Shown here in pieces: positions 8,820-18,267 of a stretch of DNA of 64,000 nt. The stretch covers positions 1,240,001 through 1,304,000 of the forward strand of contig NZ_CP134195.1 of NCBI RefSeq assembly GCF_031585635.1. Reading direction: 5' to 3'. Within the stretch, counting starts at the first letter, position 1. Each line of letters begins with the position of its first letter. Position numbers and translations under genes: made by a program. The notes below the pieces were generated by a model that ran no database searches, was not told where the DNA came from, and was given only the letters and a program-made list of their open reading frames with translations. The stretch is from Paraburkholderia sp. FT54. Lineage in GTDB: Bacteria; Pseudomonadota; Gammaproteobacteria; Burkholderiales; Burkholderiaceae.

Positions 8820-10073
8820 TCACGCCTTCGCGCGCTTGCCTTCCACATCCGGCAGGAACACCGTCAGCACGCCGATCAGCGGCAGGAACGAACAGACCTT
8901 GTACACGTACGTGATGCTGGTGGCATCGGCCAGTTGCCCGAGCACCGCCGCGCCGATCCCGCCCATGCCGAACGCAAAGCCGAAGAAGAGGCCCGCGACC
9001 ATGCCCACCTTGCCGGGAATCAACTCCTGCGCATACACGAGGATCGCCGAGAACGCCGAGGCCAGCACCACGCCGATCACCACCGTCAGCACGCCGGTCC
9101 AGAACAGATTGGCATACGGCAGCAGCAGCGTGAACGGCGCCACGCCGAGGATCGACACCCAGATCACATACTTGCGGCCGATCCTGTCGCCGATCGGACC
9201 GCCGATCACCGTGCCCGCCGCGACGGCCGCGAGGAACACGAACAGATGGACCTGCGCGGCCTGCACCGGCAGATGGAACTTGTCGATCAGATAGAACGTG
9301 AAGTAGCTGTTGATGCTGGCGAGATAAAAGTACTTCGAGAACACCAGCAGGATCAGCACGCTCATCGCGAACATGACCTTGTTGCGCGAAAGCGTGGCGT
9401 GACCGGCGACGCCGCGCGCCTTCTTCACCGAAGGATGCTGCTTGTACCAGCGGCCGATCTGCGTCAGCACGACCATCGCGACAAGCGCGGCTACCGAGAA
9501 CCACGCGATGCTGCGCTGGCCGTGCGGAATCACGATCAATGCTGCGAGCAGCGGCCCGAGCGACGAACCCGCATTGCCGCCCACCTGGAACAGCGACTGC
9601 GCCAACCCGTGACGACCGCCCGACGCCATGCGCGCGACCCGCGACGATTCCGGGTGGAACACCGACGAACCGCAGCCGACCAGCGCCGCCGCCACGAGCA
9701 GCACGCTGAAGTTGGGCGCGACCGACATCAGCAGCAGACCCGCGAGCGTGAAGCCCATGCCGACGGGCAGCGAATACGGCTTCGGATGCTTGTCCGTATA
9801 AATGCCGACGAGCGGCTGCAGCAGCGACGCGGTGATCTGGTAGGTCAGCGTGATCAGGCCGATCTGGCCGAACGACAACGAGAAGTTGTCCTTCAGCATC
9901 GGGTAGATCGCGAGAATCAACGACTGGATCATGTCGTTGAGCAGGTGCGAAAAGCTGATCGCGCCGAGCACGGAATAGACGGTGCGCTGCACCTTGGCGG
10001 CCGGTTGCGCGGCGGCGGTTCCTGTTCCGGCTGGCGCGCCGGTGAGGGCGCTTTTATCGAGGCTCGTTTCCAT
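8820..10073 (-). CDS. fsr: MFS exporter of the fosmidomycin-resistance (Fsr) type
   Basis: A 417-aa major facilitator protein with about 12 predicted membrane segments in the inner membrane. SFSHLLNDMIQSLILAIYPMLK, the loop between TM2 and TM3 (GIYTDKHPKPYSLPVGMG) and GSSVFHPESSRVARMASGGR match the Fsr subfamily, whose E. coli member exports fosmidomycin. The Ala/Gly-rich first 28 residues are an extra cytoplasmic tail. It stands alone between prpE and a chemoreceptor gene. Natural substrate is unknown; the symbol is by family resemblance. Confidence 0.82.
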   Translation of the reverse strand: METSLDKSALTGAPAGTGTAAAQPAAKVQRTVYSVLGAISFSHLLNDMIQSLILAIYPMLKDNFSLSFGQIGLITLTYQITASLLQPLVGIYTDKHPKPYSLPVGMGFTLAGLLLMSVAPNFSVLLVAAALVGCGSSVFHPESSRVARMASGGRHGLAQSLFQVGGNAGSSLGPLLAALIVIPHGQRSIAWFSVAALVAMVVLTQIGRWYKQHPSVKKARGVAGHATLSRNKVMFAMSVLILLVFSKYFYLASINSYFTFYLIDKFHLPVQAAQVHLFVFLAAVAAGTVIGGPIGDRIGRKYVIWVSILGVAPFTLLLPYANLFWTGVLTVVIGVVLASAFSAILVYAQELIPGKVGMVAGLFFGFAFGMGGIGAAVLGQLADATSITYVYKVCSFLPLIGVLTVFLPDVEGKRAKA

Positions 10074-10490
10074 ACGCTAGATGAGAGAGAAGAAAGAGTG
10101 ATCTGGAGCCGTCGGACGCTGTTTCGGGCACGTTTTCATTGCTGCGGCATCTCGACGCGACGTTTTGCTCCTTCAACTGTGTGTCGAAGTTTAATGTGGC
10201 CTGACCGAATTGTAAGGACAAGTTTTGTCGCGAATCGGACACACGGTGGTGATTAGGGGCAGAGGCTGTGCTCCGAAGCCGGGAGTCGCACGCACCTCGG
10301 CGGTGCGGGGGACGTCTGTCCTGCCACGGCCACGCGCGGATGGCCAGTCGTTCCGATATATGCCGACCGGCGATTTTTGGCCGTGTATAAACGGTCGCGG
10401 GCGCGAAGCTTACAAAGCGGCGCGCCGAGGACCGGGCGACTCACGTGGCAACACGCGTGGCGAAAGCGGCCGGCATTTTGCGAGCGACGT

Positions 10491-10518
10491 TAAAGATCGC
10501 GGACGTTCTTGCCGTAGA
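10491..10518 (+). promoter_or_regulatory. Possible sigma-28 (flagellar) promoter for the chemoreceptor
   Basis: TAAAGATC, a 12-base spacer and GCCGTAGA end 19 bases before the chemoreceptor ATG. This resembles TAAA-N15-GCCGATAA, with one extra spacer base and two or three mismatches. It is an inference that fits chemotaxis regulation. The rest of the 464-bp gap 10074-10537 holds no gene that I can see; it presumably also contains the divergent fsr promoter. Confidence 0.35.
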
Positions 10519-10537
10519 CCCGGAGAGATAAGCGGCA

Positions 10538-12259
10538 ATGCCGGAACCAACCTTTCCGGCAGTTCTAAACGTGGGGACGGGGAATATGAAAGCAGTTTCG
10601 CTGGGTAGCCAGACGGGCGCGGGATTCGTACCGGAGGGGGCATCGGCTGGCAAGCCGCCGCGTGGCCAGGGTAGCCGCTCGCGAGCGGTGAGGCTCAAGG
10701 GTTTGTCGGTGAAGGCGATGTTGCGCCTCGCGTTTGCCGTGCTGCTGATCGGCACGCTGCTGATCGGCATGTTTTCGCTGACCCAGATCAGCCGCCTGAA
10801 TGCGTCCGCGCAATCCATCTACGATCAGGGGCACGTCGCCAGCCGCGCGGCCGAAGAAGCGCGCGGCCACATGTTGCGCGCGAGCCGCGCGCAAAAAATG
10901 CTGCTCACCGCGACCACCGCGAAAGAGCGCGATGAACTCGGCACCGACATCGAGGCGGGGCTGAGCGGTCTTGCCACGCAACTCGGCACGCTGCAACAGT
11001 ACGTCGAGACGTTCGACGCCAAGGCCGTCGACCAGCAGAAGAAATTCGCCGCCGCCGTGACGGTATGGAGCGGCCATCTGCGCGACTTCGTGACGCTCGT
11101 GAAAGCGCAGCCGCTCGATCTGTCGCAGATGAACTGGCAGGTCGGCACGCAGGACGTGTCGCTGCTGGTCGAAACCGGCAAGCTGGAAAAAATGGTCGAC
11201 GAACTCGTCGCGCAGCGCGGCACGGCAGCGAAGGCGACCATCGAGGCGTCGGGCTTTATTTACCACTCGTCGTTCGTGATGATCGCGGTGGCGACGCTTG
11301 GGCTGATCGTCCTCGCGTTCGGCATCAGCGAGTGGGTGGTGCGGCGCCTCGCCGGCCAGCTCGGCGGCGAGCCGGCGTATGCGAAGGAAATTGCCAGCCG
11401 GATCGCGGCGGGCGATCTGTCGGTCGAGATCGCGTTGGGTCGCAAGGACAGGTCGAGCATGCTGTTCGCGCTGCACGACATGCAGAGCGGGCTCGCGACG
11501 ACGGTCGCCGATATTGCGTCGAGCGCGGACGCGATTGCGACGGCCTCGGGCGAGATTTCGATGGGTAACCTGGACCTCTCGCAGCGCACCGAACAGCAGG
11601 CGATGGCGCTCGAGCGCACCGCGAGCAGCATGGAGCAGCTGACCTCGACGGTTCGCCAGAACGCCGACAACGCGAAGCAGGCGAGCACGTTGGCCAATAA
11701 CGCGTCGGAGATCGCGGAGAAGGGTGGCGAGGTGGTGAGCCGCGTGGTCGCGACGATGAACGATATCAACGATAGCGCGCGCAGTATCGGCGACATCATT
11801 GGCGTGATCGAAGGGATTGCGTTTCAGACCAACATTCTTGCGTTGAATGCGGCGGTTGAGGCTGCGCGGGCTGGGGAGGAAGGGCGGGGATTTTCGGTTG
11901 TGGCTGCCGAGGTGCGGAATCTGGCTCAGCGCAGTGCTGCGGCCGCCAAGGAGATCAAAGGCTTGATCAGTACTTCGGTCGAGCGGGTGAGCAATGGGTC
12001 GGCTTTGGCTCAGGATGCCGGGCAGACTATGGATGAGGTCGTCAAGGCTGTGAAGCGGGTGACCGATATCATGGGGGAGATTTCGGCGGCGTCTTCCGAG
12101 CAGAGTGCCGGGATCGAGGAGATCAATCTCGCGGTGACGCAGATGGATTCCGGGACGCAGCAGAATGCGGCACTGGTGGAGGAGGCAACCGCTGCTGCCA
12201 GATCGTTGGATGATCAGGCGCGGGGGTTGAAGGTTATGGTGGGGAAGTTCAGGTTGTGA
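10538..12259 (+). CDS. Methyl-accepting chemotaxis protein
   Basis: A 573-aa chemoreceptor. A basic cytoplasmic N-terminus precedes TM1 (about residues 60-84, [20 protein letters not shown]). A periplasmic helical sensor domain of about 155 residues follows, then TM2 ([20 protein letters not shown]), a HAMP segment, and the signalling hairpin with its conserved tip ([20 protein letters not shown], then [12 protein letters not shown]). Methylation-type helices flank the tip. It relays ligand occupancy to CheW/CheA; the ligand is unknown. Start 10538 has GGAGA 12 bases upstream; an ATG at 10586 with GGGGA nearer is an alternative. Codon use becomes more relaxed near the 3' end. Confidence 0.92.
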   Translation: MPEPTFPAVLNVGTGNMKAVSLGSQTGAGFVPEGASAGKPPRGQGSRSRAVRLKGLSVKAMLRLAFAVLLIGTLLIGMFSLTQISRLNASAQSIYDQGHVASRAAEEARGHMLRASRAQKMLLTATTAKERDELGTDIEAGLSGLATQLGTLQQYVETFDAKAVDQQKKFAAAVTVWSGHLRDFVTLVKAQPLDLSQMNWQVGTQDVSLLVETGKLEKMVDELVAQRGTAAKATIEASGFIYHSSFVMIAVATLGLIVLAFGISEWVVRRLAGQLGGEPAYAKEIASRIAAGDLSVEIALGRKDRSSMLFALHDMQSGLATTVADIASSADAIATASGEISMGNLDLSQRTEQQAMALERTASSMEQLTSTVRQNADNAKQASTLANNASEIAEKGGEVVSRVVATMNDINDSARSIGDIIGVIEGIAFQTNILALNAAVEAARAGEEGRGFSVVAAEVRNLAQRSAAAAKEIKGLISTSVERVSNGSALAQDAGQTMDEVVKAVKRVTDIMGEISAASSEQSAGIEEINLAVTQMDSGTQQNAALVEEATAAARSLDDQARGLKVMVGKFRL

Positions 12260-12307
12260 GGTTTGGGGTTTTTTGCCTGTGCGGCGGTTTGGGTGGGGTT
12301 TTTTTGG

Positions 12308-12815
12308 GGTGTTGGCCTCTTCTTGAATTGTTTGTGGTCTATTGGCGTTGCCCCTGTGCGGGGCGGCACCTACTTTCTTTGCCGCCGCAAAGAAAGTAGG
12401 CAAAGAAAGCGGCTTCAAACCGCCAGCGTATAAGCGGGTCCCCCGCGCAGTTACGGTAGTGGCGCATCTGGAATCTGTGTTGTCGCGCATTCCGCATTCG
12501 TGACAAGGCAGTCATTCTTCCGGCGGCGCTGCGCGCGCCGTCGTGGTCGTTTTGCGAAGCGTCGGTGGTTTCGATGCCCGATGGTCTTTTTTTCGTCGAG
12601 GCGTCTGTGATTTTCGCGCCGGAAGGCATCTTCGGTAGCGCGAGTCCCGCCTTACTCCCTTGGCGCTTCTGAAACCGCGCGCCATTTCGCGGCATCGCCG
12701 AGGCGAAGGCGATGGCTCCGGCCACGCGGGCCCCCACTGGTTCTTGCACCGACCGTTCCGGCGAGCGCGAAGCGCGAGGCGCGACGTATGACGGCTGTGT
12801 CACTGAGGCTGATTG
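12308..12815. repeat. Composite intergenic repeat element, copy 2 (lacks one core)
   Basis: 12308-12558 repeats, nearly base for base, the inverted half of the element at 2839-3088, including a 14-bp hairpin (12369-12382 with 12387-12400). After a diverged spacer, 12700-12812 is the inverted counterpart of 2530-2640 without its adjoining core. The orientation is opposite to copy 1. The 827-bp gap 12260-13086 contains no supported gene. The part after 12815 holds only the terminator at about 12906 and unassigned sequence. Confidence 0.82.
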
Positions 12816-12901
12816 TAAGTGACGAGTTCGCCCGATGCTTTCGTCTAGAACTGCGCAGTCATCTGAAGCCCGAACGTCACCCGCGCGGTAGGGAACAGGC
12901 A

Positions 12902-12932
12902 AGAAAAAAAGCCCGCACGTGGCGGGCTTAAA
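12902..12932 (-). terminator. Rho-independent terminator of the efflux operon
   Basis: On the minus strand the stem AAGCCCGCC/GTGCGGGCTT is followed by a run of seven T. It lies about 155 bp past the HlyD gene stop, at the end of the four-gene efflux operon. Confidence 0.8.
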
Positions 12933-13086
12933 AGTTATCAATTCAGGTGCGCAAAGCGACCGGCAACCCATAACGCCACGCTATGCTTCCCGGTCGCCTG
13001 GGGCCGGGGCGGTCTATCTAACGTGCTACGTCCCCGGCCAACACTCTAAGGATCACAAACAAAAACCACCGCAAGGGCAAAAAAAA

Positions 13087-13962
13087 TCAACCAGCCTTAC
13101 CCACCCCAGGCGTGACAACAACAGTACAAGTAATTCCTGCCGCCAACACCACGTCATCCGGCACAGAATCGATCTTCACCCGCACCGGTACGCGCTGCGC
13201 CAACCGCACCCAATTGAAAGTGGGATTCACGTCAGCCAGCAATTCCCGGCTTTCGGGATTATCCCGATCGTAGATCCCACGAGAAATACTCTCGACGTGT
13301 CCTTGCAACGTGCCGCCGCTCATCAGCCGAACCTCGGCCTTGTCGCCGACGCTCACGTGAGGAAGCTTGGTCTCCTCAAAATACCCATAGACCCAGAACG
13401 AATGACTATCGACAATCGCCAGTTTGGCCGCGCCCGCAGTCGCATAGTCGCCGCGGAACACACTGAGGTTAGTCACATACCCATCAACGGGCGACACAAC
13501 CCGCGTCCGCGAAAGATTCAACCTGGCCGCATCGAGCGCAGCCAAAGCCTGCTGATAAGAAGCCTCCGCAGCCGAAGCCGTATGAGTCGCATTCTCACGG
13601 CTCTCTTTGGACACGACCAAGGCATCCATATCCGCACGCCGTTGCGCATCATCGCGCCTCATCTGCAACTCGGCCTTTCGCGCGGCAACCGCGGCCTGCG
13701 CCTGTTCAACCGCAATCTCATAGTGCGACGGATCGATCTGCATCAGCAGATCGCCTTTCTTCACCAGTTGATTGTCTTTCACAGGCAGATCGACAACCGC
13801 GCCCGACACATCCGGCGCGACATTCACGATCTCGGCGCGCACGCGCCCATCGCGCGTCCACGGTTCGTCCATGTAATGAACCCACAGCACGCGTCCAATC
13901 AAAATCGCGACGATAAAAATAACAGTCGTCGCGACGAAGCCCACAACATTTCGGATGGTCAT
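13087..13962 (-). CDS. HlyD/AaeA-type membrane fusion protein of an efflux pump
   Basis: A 291-aa periplasmic adaptor. One N-terminal membrane anchor (VVGFVATTVIFIVAILIGRV) precedes a biotinyl-lipoyl half motif (APDVSGAVVDLPVKDNQLVKKGD). A short coiled-coil hairpin and the second half (RTRVVSPVDGYVTNLSVFRG) follow. It bridges the inner-membrane transporter and the outer-membrane factor. The ATG at 13962 gives the usual short cytoplasmic N-terminus; the frame is open further upstream but there it overlaps the DUF1656 gene. It is last in the operon OMF-FUSC-DUF1656-HlyD, the layout of AaeXAB p-hydroxybenzoate efflux plus its own channel. Confidence 0.88.
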   Translation of the reverse strand: MTIRNVVGFVATTVIFIVAILIGRVLWVHYMDEPWTRDGRVRAEIVNVAPDVSGAVVDLPVKDNQLVKKGDLLMQIDPSHYEIAVEQAQAAVAARKAELQMRRDDAQRRADMDALVVSKESRENATHTASAAEASYQQALAALDAARLNLSRTRVVSPVDGYVTNLSVFRGDYATAGAAKLAIVDSHSFWVYGYFEETKLPHVSVGDKAEVRLMSGGTLQGHVESISRGIYDRDNPESRELLADVNPTFNWVRLAQRVPVRVKIDSVPDDVVLAAGITCTVVVTPGVGKAG

Positions 13963-13975
13963 GTTTCGACTCTGA

Positions 13976-14176
13976 TCAACGATAAACGGCGAGACCCAGC
14001 ACGCCGCACACACACACGAGCAAGCTGGCCCGGAACAAGGACGGATGCCACACCACGCGATACAGGCCCGTATAGGCAATCACGCGGTCCAACACCCAGG
14101 TCAGCCCCGCGCCCGCGATGAACAGCAGCACGATGGCCGGCACGTAGGCGTCGAAAACGGCGATATCACGTGGCAT
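13976..14176 (-). CDS. DUF1656 (AaeX-like) small membrane protein
   Basis: A 66-aa inner-membrane protein with two hydrophobic segments (VPAIVLLFIAGAGLTWVL and SLLVCVCGVLGLAVY) and the family start MPRDIAVFDAYVP. DUF1656 genes almost always sit between a FUSC transporter and an HlyD adaptor, as here; the E. coli member is AaeX of unknown role. The ATG at 14176 has an excellent AAGGAG six bases upstream and overlaps the FUSC stop by 11 bases, pointing to coupled translation. Confidence 0.88.
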   Translation of the reverse strand: MPRDIAVFDAYVPAIVLLFIAGAGLTWVLDRVIAYTGLYRVVWHPSLFRASLLVCVCGVLGLAVYR

Positions 14177-16373
14177 GACGAACTCCTTCTGACGCGTCGG
14201 CACGTCCGCTCATCAGCGGTTCAAGCGGCGATTGCGGATCGAGCAGCGCGGTACGAATGAAATGCAGTTGACTCAAAATGCGTTGCAGCCGATGCCGCTC
14301 GTCACGCGGCGGCGTGAAGGTGGCCAGCATCTGCTGAACGGCGGCGATGGCGTCCGTGGTCGCGGCAAGCGCGCGGTCGAAGCGGTCTTCACGCGGCCGC
14401 TCGAATAGCGCGGCCAGCGTATCGCGCATCGAACGCAACGCGACGCGCCACGGCATCGACTTCGCATAGCGCGCGTCGGCGGGCAGCGCCGCCACTTCGT
14501 GGCGCAAGTCGATCATCGCGTTGCCGACTTCGAGCACCGAGAAGAGCCAGCGCAAGGTGTCGCGTTTGAGTTCGGGCTCGTTTTGCGCGAGCGCGTTGAT
14601 CTGGAACATCAGATCACGCGCGCCGCTCTCGAAGCGCGAACGCACCCGCCGCATGCCCGCGCGGCTCGCCAGCCCGACCTGGCGGCGCAGATCGACCAGC
14701 AGGCGGCTGCGCAACCACGGTGTCGAAGGCGGCAGCAGCACGGCGAACGCGATCGACGACGCCAGGATCGACAGCACGAGTGCCATCGCATCGTTCATGA
14801 ACGCGCTCGGGTCGTAGTGAATCACGTTGTCCGGGCCGGCCAGGAAACAGAAGAAGATGCAATAGCCGACGCCATACCCGGCCAACGCGGGCCGCGTCGT
14901 CATGAACACGCCGAGCAGCAGGAACGGTGCGAGCGCGGCGCACAACAGCGGGAAACCGTCGATGTGCGGAAACACGCCGTACACCGCGATCATGCCCATC
15001 ACCGTGGCGACCAGCGTGCCGCCGGCCATCTGGAACGCGGTGCGCTTCGGATTCGGCGACGACGACGCCAGCGCGCAAATCGCCGCGGCATTCAGCGTCA
15101 GGGTCGAACCGCTCGGCCATGCGGTCGCGATCCAGAACGCGCCGAGCACCATCATCACGATGGCGGCGCGCACGCCCGCGACGCCGGCCGCGATCGCGTT
15201 CGTCTTCGGTTCGTAACGCTCGATCCAGCGCTCGCGCTCATGCGTATCGACGGCGAGCGAGGCGTACGTGGCCGCATACGCATGCAGATCATCGATGAAG
15301 CGGTACAGCAGCTCGGCACCGGTGTCGAAGTCGAGCAGCGGTGCTTCGGGACGCGTCTCCAGTTCCGACCGTGTCGCGCGCACGCGTCTGGGCAACTCGC
15401 CTTTGTAGGCCTCGAGTTGCTCGGCGACGCGGGCGGCGTCGGCGGCGCTCAGCACGGGCTCGCCGGATTTCGCGAGCAGCGGGGCGATCTCCTTGAAGTA
15501 CGGCTCAAGCGCATCGATCGCGGTGGCCGCGCCGCTCGTTTGCGTGCTTCGCAAGCGGTTCATCAACTGATGCAGCGCGTGAAAGCGCGTCGACGCCGTC
15601 ATGAACTCGCTGTTCAGACGCGCCAGACGGCCGCCGCGCATGCGCGAATCGGGGCCTTCGAACACGGCCACGCTGCGGGCGGCTTCGAATCCGACGATGT
15701 CGGCGACAAAACGGGCGTTGGTCGCTTCGATCTGCGCGCGGTCGTTGCGGCCGGCGAGCGAGGCCGACACATACTCGACGAACGCCGAGAAACGCGCGCG
15801 CACCGTGCCGCGCATCTGCAAGCCGGCGAATTGCGGAAACACGAGGCCGCTCACGGCGCCCGCGCAGACGATGCCGACCACCACTTCGGCAACCCGCGTG
15901 AGCGCGCTCAGAAACGCGCCGTCCGGATGCTGCGAAGCGGGGATGCCGATCAGCGCGGCGGTATAGCCGGCCAGCACGAAACCGTACGACCGGAAGTTGC
16001 GGTTGCGCGCGGCGCCGGCGGTGCAGATGCCCACCCAGATGGCCGTCGTGACGATGAACAGTTCCGGCTGCTGCGCGAACAGCCCGATCAGCGCGAGCAT
16101 CACGACGAGACCGACGAGCGTGCCGCAGATCCGGTAAAAGCTCTTGGCGAACACCATGCCGCTTTGTGGCTGCATCACGATGAACACAGTGGTCATCGCG
16201 GTGCGCGGCTGCGGCAGGTCGAGCTTCATCGCGACGCCGAGCGCGAGGAAGCAGGCGGCGAGCGCTTTGAAGAGATAGATCCACGTGAGGCCGTCGTTGC
16301 GCGCCCAGTCGGCGGCGGCCGCGTATAACGCGGCGAACTTCGCCGGGCGCGAGGCGGAAGAAGAGATGGACAT
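14166..16373 (-). CDS. FUSC-family (fusaric acid resistance/AaeB-like) transporter
   Basis: A 735-aa inner-membrane protein with two blocks of transmembrane helices (about residues 30-200 and 385-540), each followed by a cytoplasmic helical domain. This is the AaeB/FUSC design. The TAMTTVFIVMQPQSGMVFAKS segment and the repeat unit GSTLTLNAAAICALASSSPNPKR are family-like. It is likely to export aromatic carboxylic acids or similar weak acids with the adaptor and outer-membrane channel encoded on either side. The start lies 2 bases after the upstream stop. Confidence 0.88.
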   Translation of the reverse strand: MSISSSASRPAKFAALYAAAADWARNDGLTWIYLFKALAACFLALGVAMKLDLPQPRTAMTTVFIVMQPQSGMVFAKSFYRICGTLVGLVVMLALIGLFAQQPELFIVTTAIWVGICTAGAARNRNFRSYGFVLAGYTAALIGIPASQHPDGAFLSALTRVAEVVVGIVCAGAVSGLVFPQFAGLQMRGTVRARFSAFVEYVSASLAGRNDRAQIEATNARFVADIVGFEAARSVAVFEGPDSRMRGGRLARLNSEFMTASTRFHALHQLMNRLRSTQTSGAATAIDALEPYFKEIAPLLAKSGEPVLSAADAARVAEQLEAYKGELPRRVRATRSELETRPEAPLLDFDTGAELLYRFIDDLHAYAATYASLAVDTHERERWIERYEPKTNAIAAGVAGVRAAIVMMVLGAFWIATAWPSGSTLTLNAAAICALASSSPNPKRTAFQMAGGTLVATVMGMIAVYGVFPHIDGFPLLCAALAPFLLLGVFMTTRPALAGYGVGYCIFFCFLAGPDNVIHYDPSAFMNDAMALVLSILASSIAFAVLLPPSTPWLRSRLLVDLRRQVGLASRAGMRRVRSRFESGARDLMFQINALAQNEPELKRDTLRWLFSVLEVGNAMIDLRHEVAALPADARYAKSMPWRVALRSMRDTLAALFERPREDRFDRALAATTDAIAAVQQMLATFTPPRDERHRLQRILSQLHFIRTALLDPQSPLEPLMSGRADASEGVRHAT

Positions 16374-16375
16374 GG

Positions 16376-18124
16376 TCAGCTTCCTGACTTGGCGGGCAGG
16401 GCAGCGGCGGCCGGGACCGAAGTGGCCGTTACTGCGCTCATTGCGCTAGCGTTCGCACCGCTGGCAGCAGCGGGCGACGGTTTCATGGCGCTCGGCCTGG
16501 CGTTCCGCGCGCGGTCTGTGTAAGCGGTGGCCGGTGCGGCTTTATCCGGGCGGCCAGCCGACTCGACTTTTGCCGTCGCGTTCGCGGGCACGGCTCCAGT
16601 GTTCGAGCCCGCCGTTGCCGCTTTGCCTTTGCCATGCGCCGGCAGTGTCTCATTCGCCTGCGGACCATTAGCCGGGTCGTCGAGACCGCCGCCCAACGCG
16701 GTGACCAGCGACGCATGCGCGCCCAGCCGTTCGGCCTGAATCTTCGCGACGCCTTCCTGCGCGTGCAGCAACTGGTTTTGCGCGATCAGCACGTTCAGGT
16801 AATCGGTCAGCCCGCGCCGATAACCTTCGCGCGCCAGGTCGTAGTTCTTGCGAGCGGCCGCGACCGAACGGTCGGCGTCGTCGGCCTGCGTGGCAAGCGA
16901 GCGGATCCGGATCACCTGATCGGAGATGTCCTTGAGCGCGCCGACAATCGACTGGTTATAGCCCTCGACGGCTTCGTCATAGCCCGCCGACGCCGCGCCG
17001 AGTTGCGAACGCAACCGTCCGCCGTCGAGAATCGGCAGCGACAGCGCCGGCCCCGCGCTCCAGCTATGCGACGGGTTCTTCAGAAACTGGAACAGCGGCC
17101 CCATCGCCGCATAGCCGCCGATCGACGCCAGCAGGTTGATGTCAGGGTAGAAGTCGGCCTTGGCGACATCGATGCCGCGCGCTTGCGCCGCGACCGTCCA
17201 GCGCGCCGCGACCACGTCCGGGCGATGGCCGATCAGGTCCGCGGGCAACGCGCTCGGCAGTCCGGCCGGCGTGTTCAGCGATAGCGTCGGGCGCTGGATC
17301 GAATCGCCCGCGCCCGGACCTTTGCCGGCCAGCGCGGCCAGCTGATTGCGACCGAGCGCGATCTTCTCTTCGATTTCGTCGATCTGGCGCTCGTATTCCG
17401 GCAGCGGCGTTTCGGCCTGGCTCACTTCGAGTTGTGTGCCGATGCCGCCTTTCAGACGGCGGTTGGCCAGATCCACGATCTGCTGCTGTTGCTGCAAGGT
17501 GGCCTTGGCGATGTCGAGCAGCGCGTAGTTCAGCGACATCTCGATGTACGTGCGCACCACGTTGCCTTCCAGTTCGAGCTGGGCGGCGCGCGCGTCGGCA
17601 GCGCTCGCGTGGGCGGCGTCGAGCGCGCGCTCGGCGGCGTTCCTGTCCTTGCCCCAGATGTCGAGGTGATACGACAGGCCGAGCGTGGCGGTGTTGTTCC
17701 ACGATTGCTCGCCCGCGAGCGGGCCCGGGCCGTAGTAGACGTTGTCGGCCCACTTCTGGCGCTGGATCGACAGGCTGCCGTTGACTTGCGGCGACAACGC
17801 CGAACGGGCGACGCCCGCCATCGACAACGCTTCGCGCACGCGCGCCTGGGCGGCCGCGAGGTTCGGGTTGCCGGCCTGCGCATCTTCGATCCACTGGTTC
17901 AGTTGCGGATCGCCATAGGCGCGCCACCAGTCGACGGCGGGCCATTGAGCGTCCGCGTTGGCGGCGCGGATCGCGTTGCCGGCGTCGAGCGAAGCAGGTT
18001 CGATTCCGCTCGCTTGCGGCGCGACGCCTCCGGTACTTGCACAGCCGGCGATTGTTAATAGGATCGCAAGAACCGCGGTCGCGGCGATCCCTTTCTGTAC
18101 CGGAGACTGCACGATTTCCTCCAA
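16376..18124 (-). CDS. NodT-family outer-membrane efflux lipoprotein with long Ala-rich tail
   Basis: A 582-aa TolC-like outer-membrane factor. The lipobox LTIAGC (Cys at about residue 28) indicates a lipoprotein. Two repeats of the OEP family follow, including WWRAYGDPQLNQWIEDA, SYHLDIWGKDRNA and AGPALSLPILDGGRLRSQ. After the normal end near LGGGLDDP (about residue 468) come roughly 110 residues of Ala/Ser/Thr/Pro-rich low-complexity sequence not usual in the family. First gene of the efflux operon, divergent from the LysR gene across a 143-bp promoter region. Confidence 0.88.
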   Translation of the reverse strand: MEEIVQSPVQKGIAATAVLAILLTIAGCASTGGVAPQASGIEPASLDAGNAIRAANADAQWPAVDWWRAYGDPQLNQWIEDAQAGNPNLAAAQARVREALSMAGVARSALSPQVNGSLSIQRQKWADNVYYGPGPLAGEQSWNNTATLGLSYHLDIWGKDRNAAERALDAAHASAADARAAQLELEGNVVRTYIEMSLNYALLDIAKATLQQQQQIVDLANRRLKGGIGTQLEVSQAETPLPEYERQIDEIEEKIALGRNQLAALAGKGPGAGDSIQRPTLSLNTPAGLPSALPADLIGHRPDVVAARWTVAAQARGIDVAKADFYPDINLLASIGGYAAMGPLFQFLKNPSHSWSAGPALSLPILDGGRLRSQLGAASAGYDEAVEGYNQSIVGALKDISDQVIRIRSLATQADDADRSVAAARKNYDLAREGYRRGLTDYLNVLIAQNQLLHAQEGVAKIQAERLGAHASLVTALGGGLDDPANGPQANETLPAHGKGKAATAGSNTGAVPANATAKVESAGRPDKAAPATAYTDRARNARPSAMKPSPAAASGANASAMSAVTATSVPAAAALPAKSGS

Positions 18125-18267
18125 GATTGGCTATAGAAGCATGTGCGTCATTATATTTTTTGATTGATTGGGGAATAACCGGTAAAGATGCAAGGCATTT
18201 TTACGCGATATGAGACAATCGCCTTTGCGAATCGTGTAACAATCGCTTCCGCTTACAAGGGAAAGTT

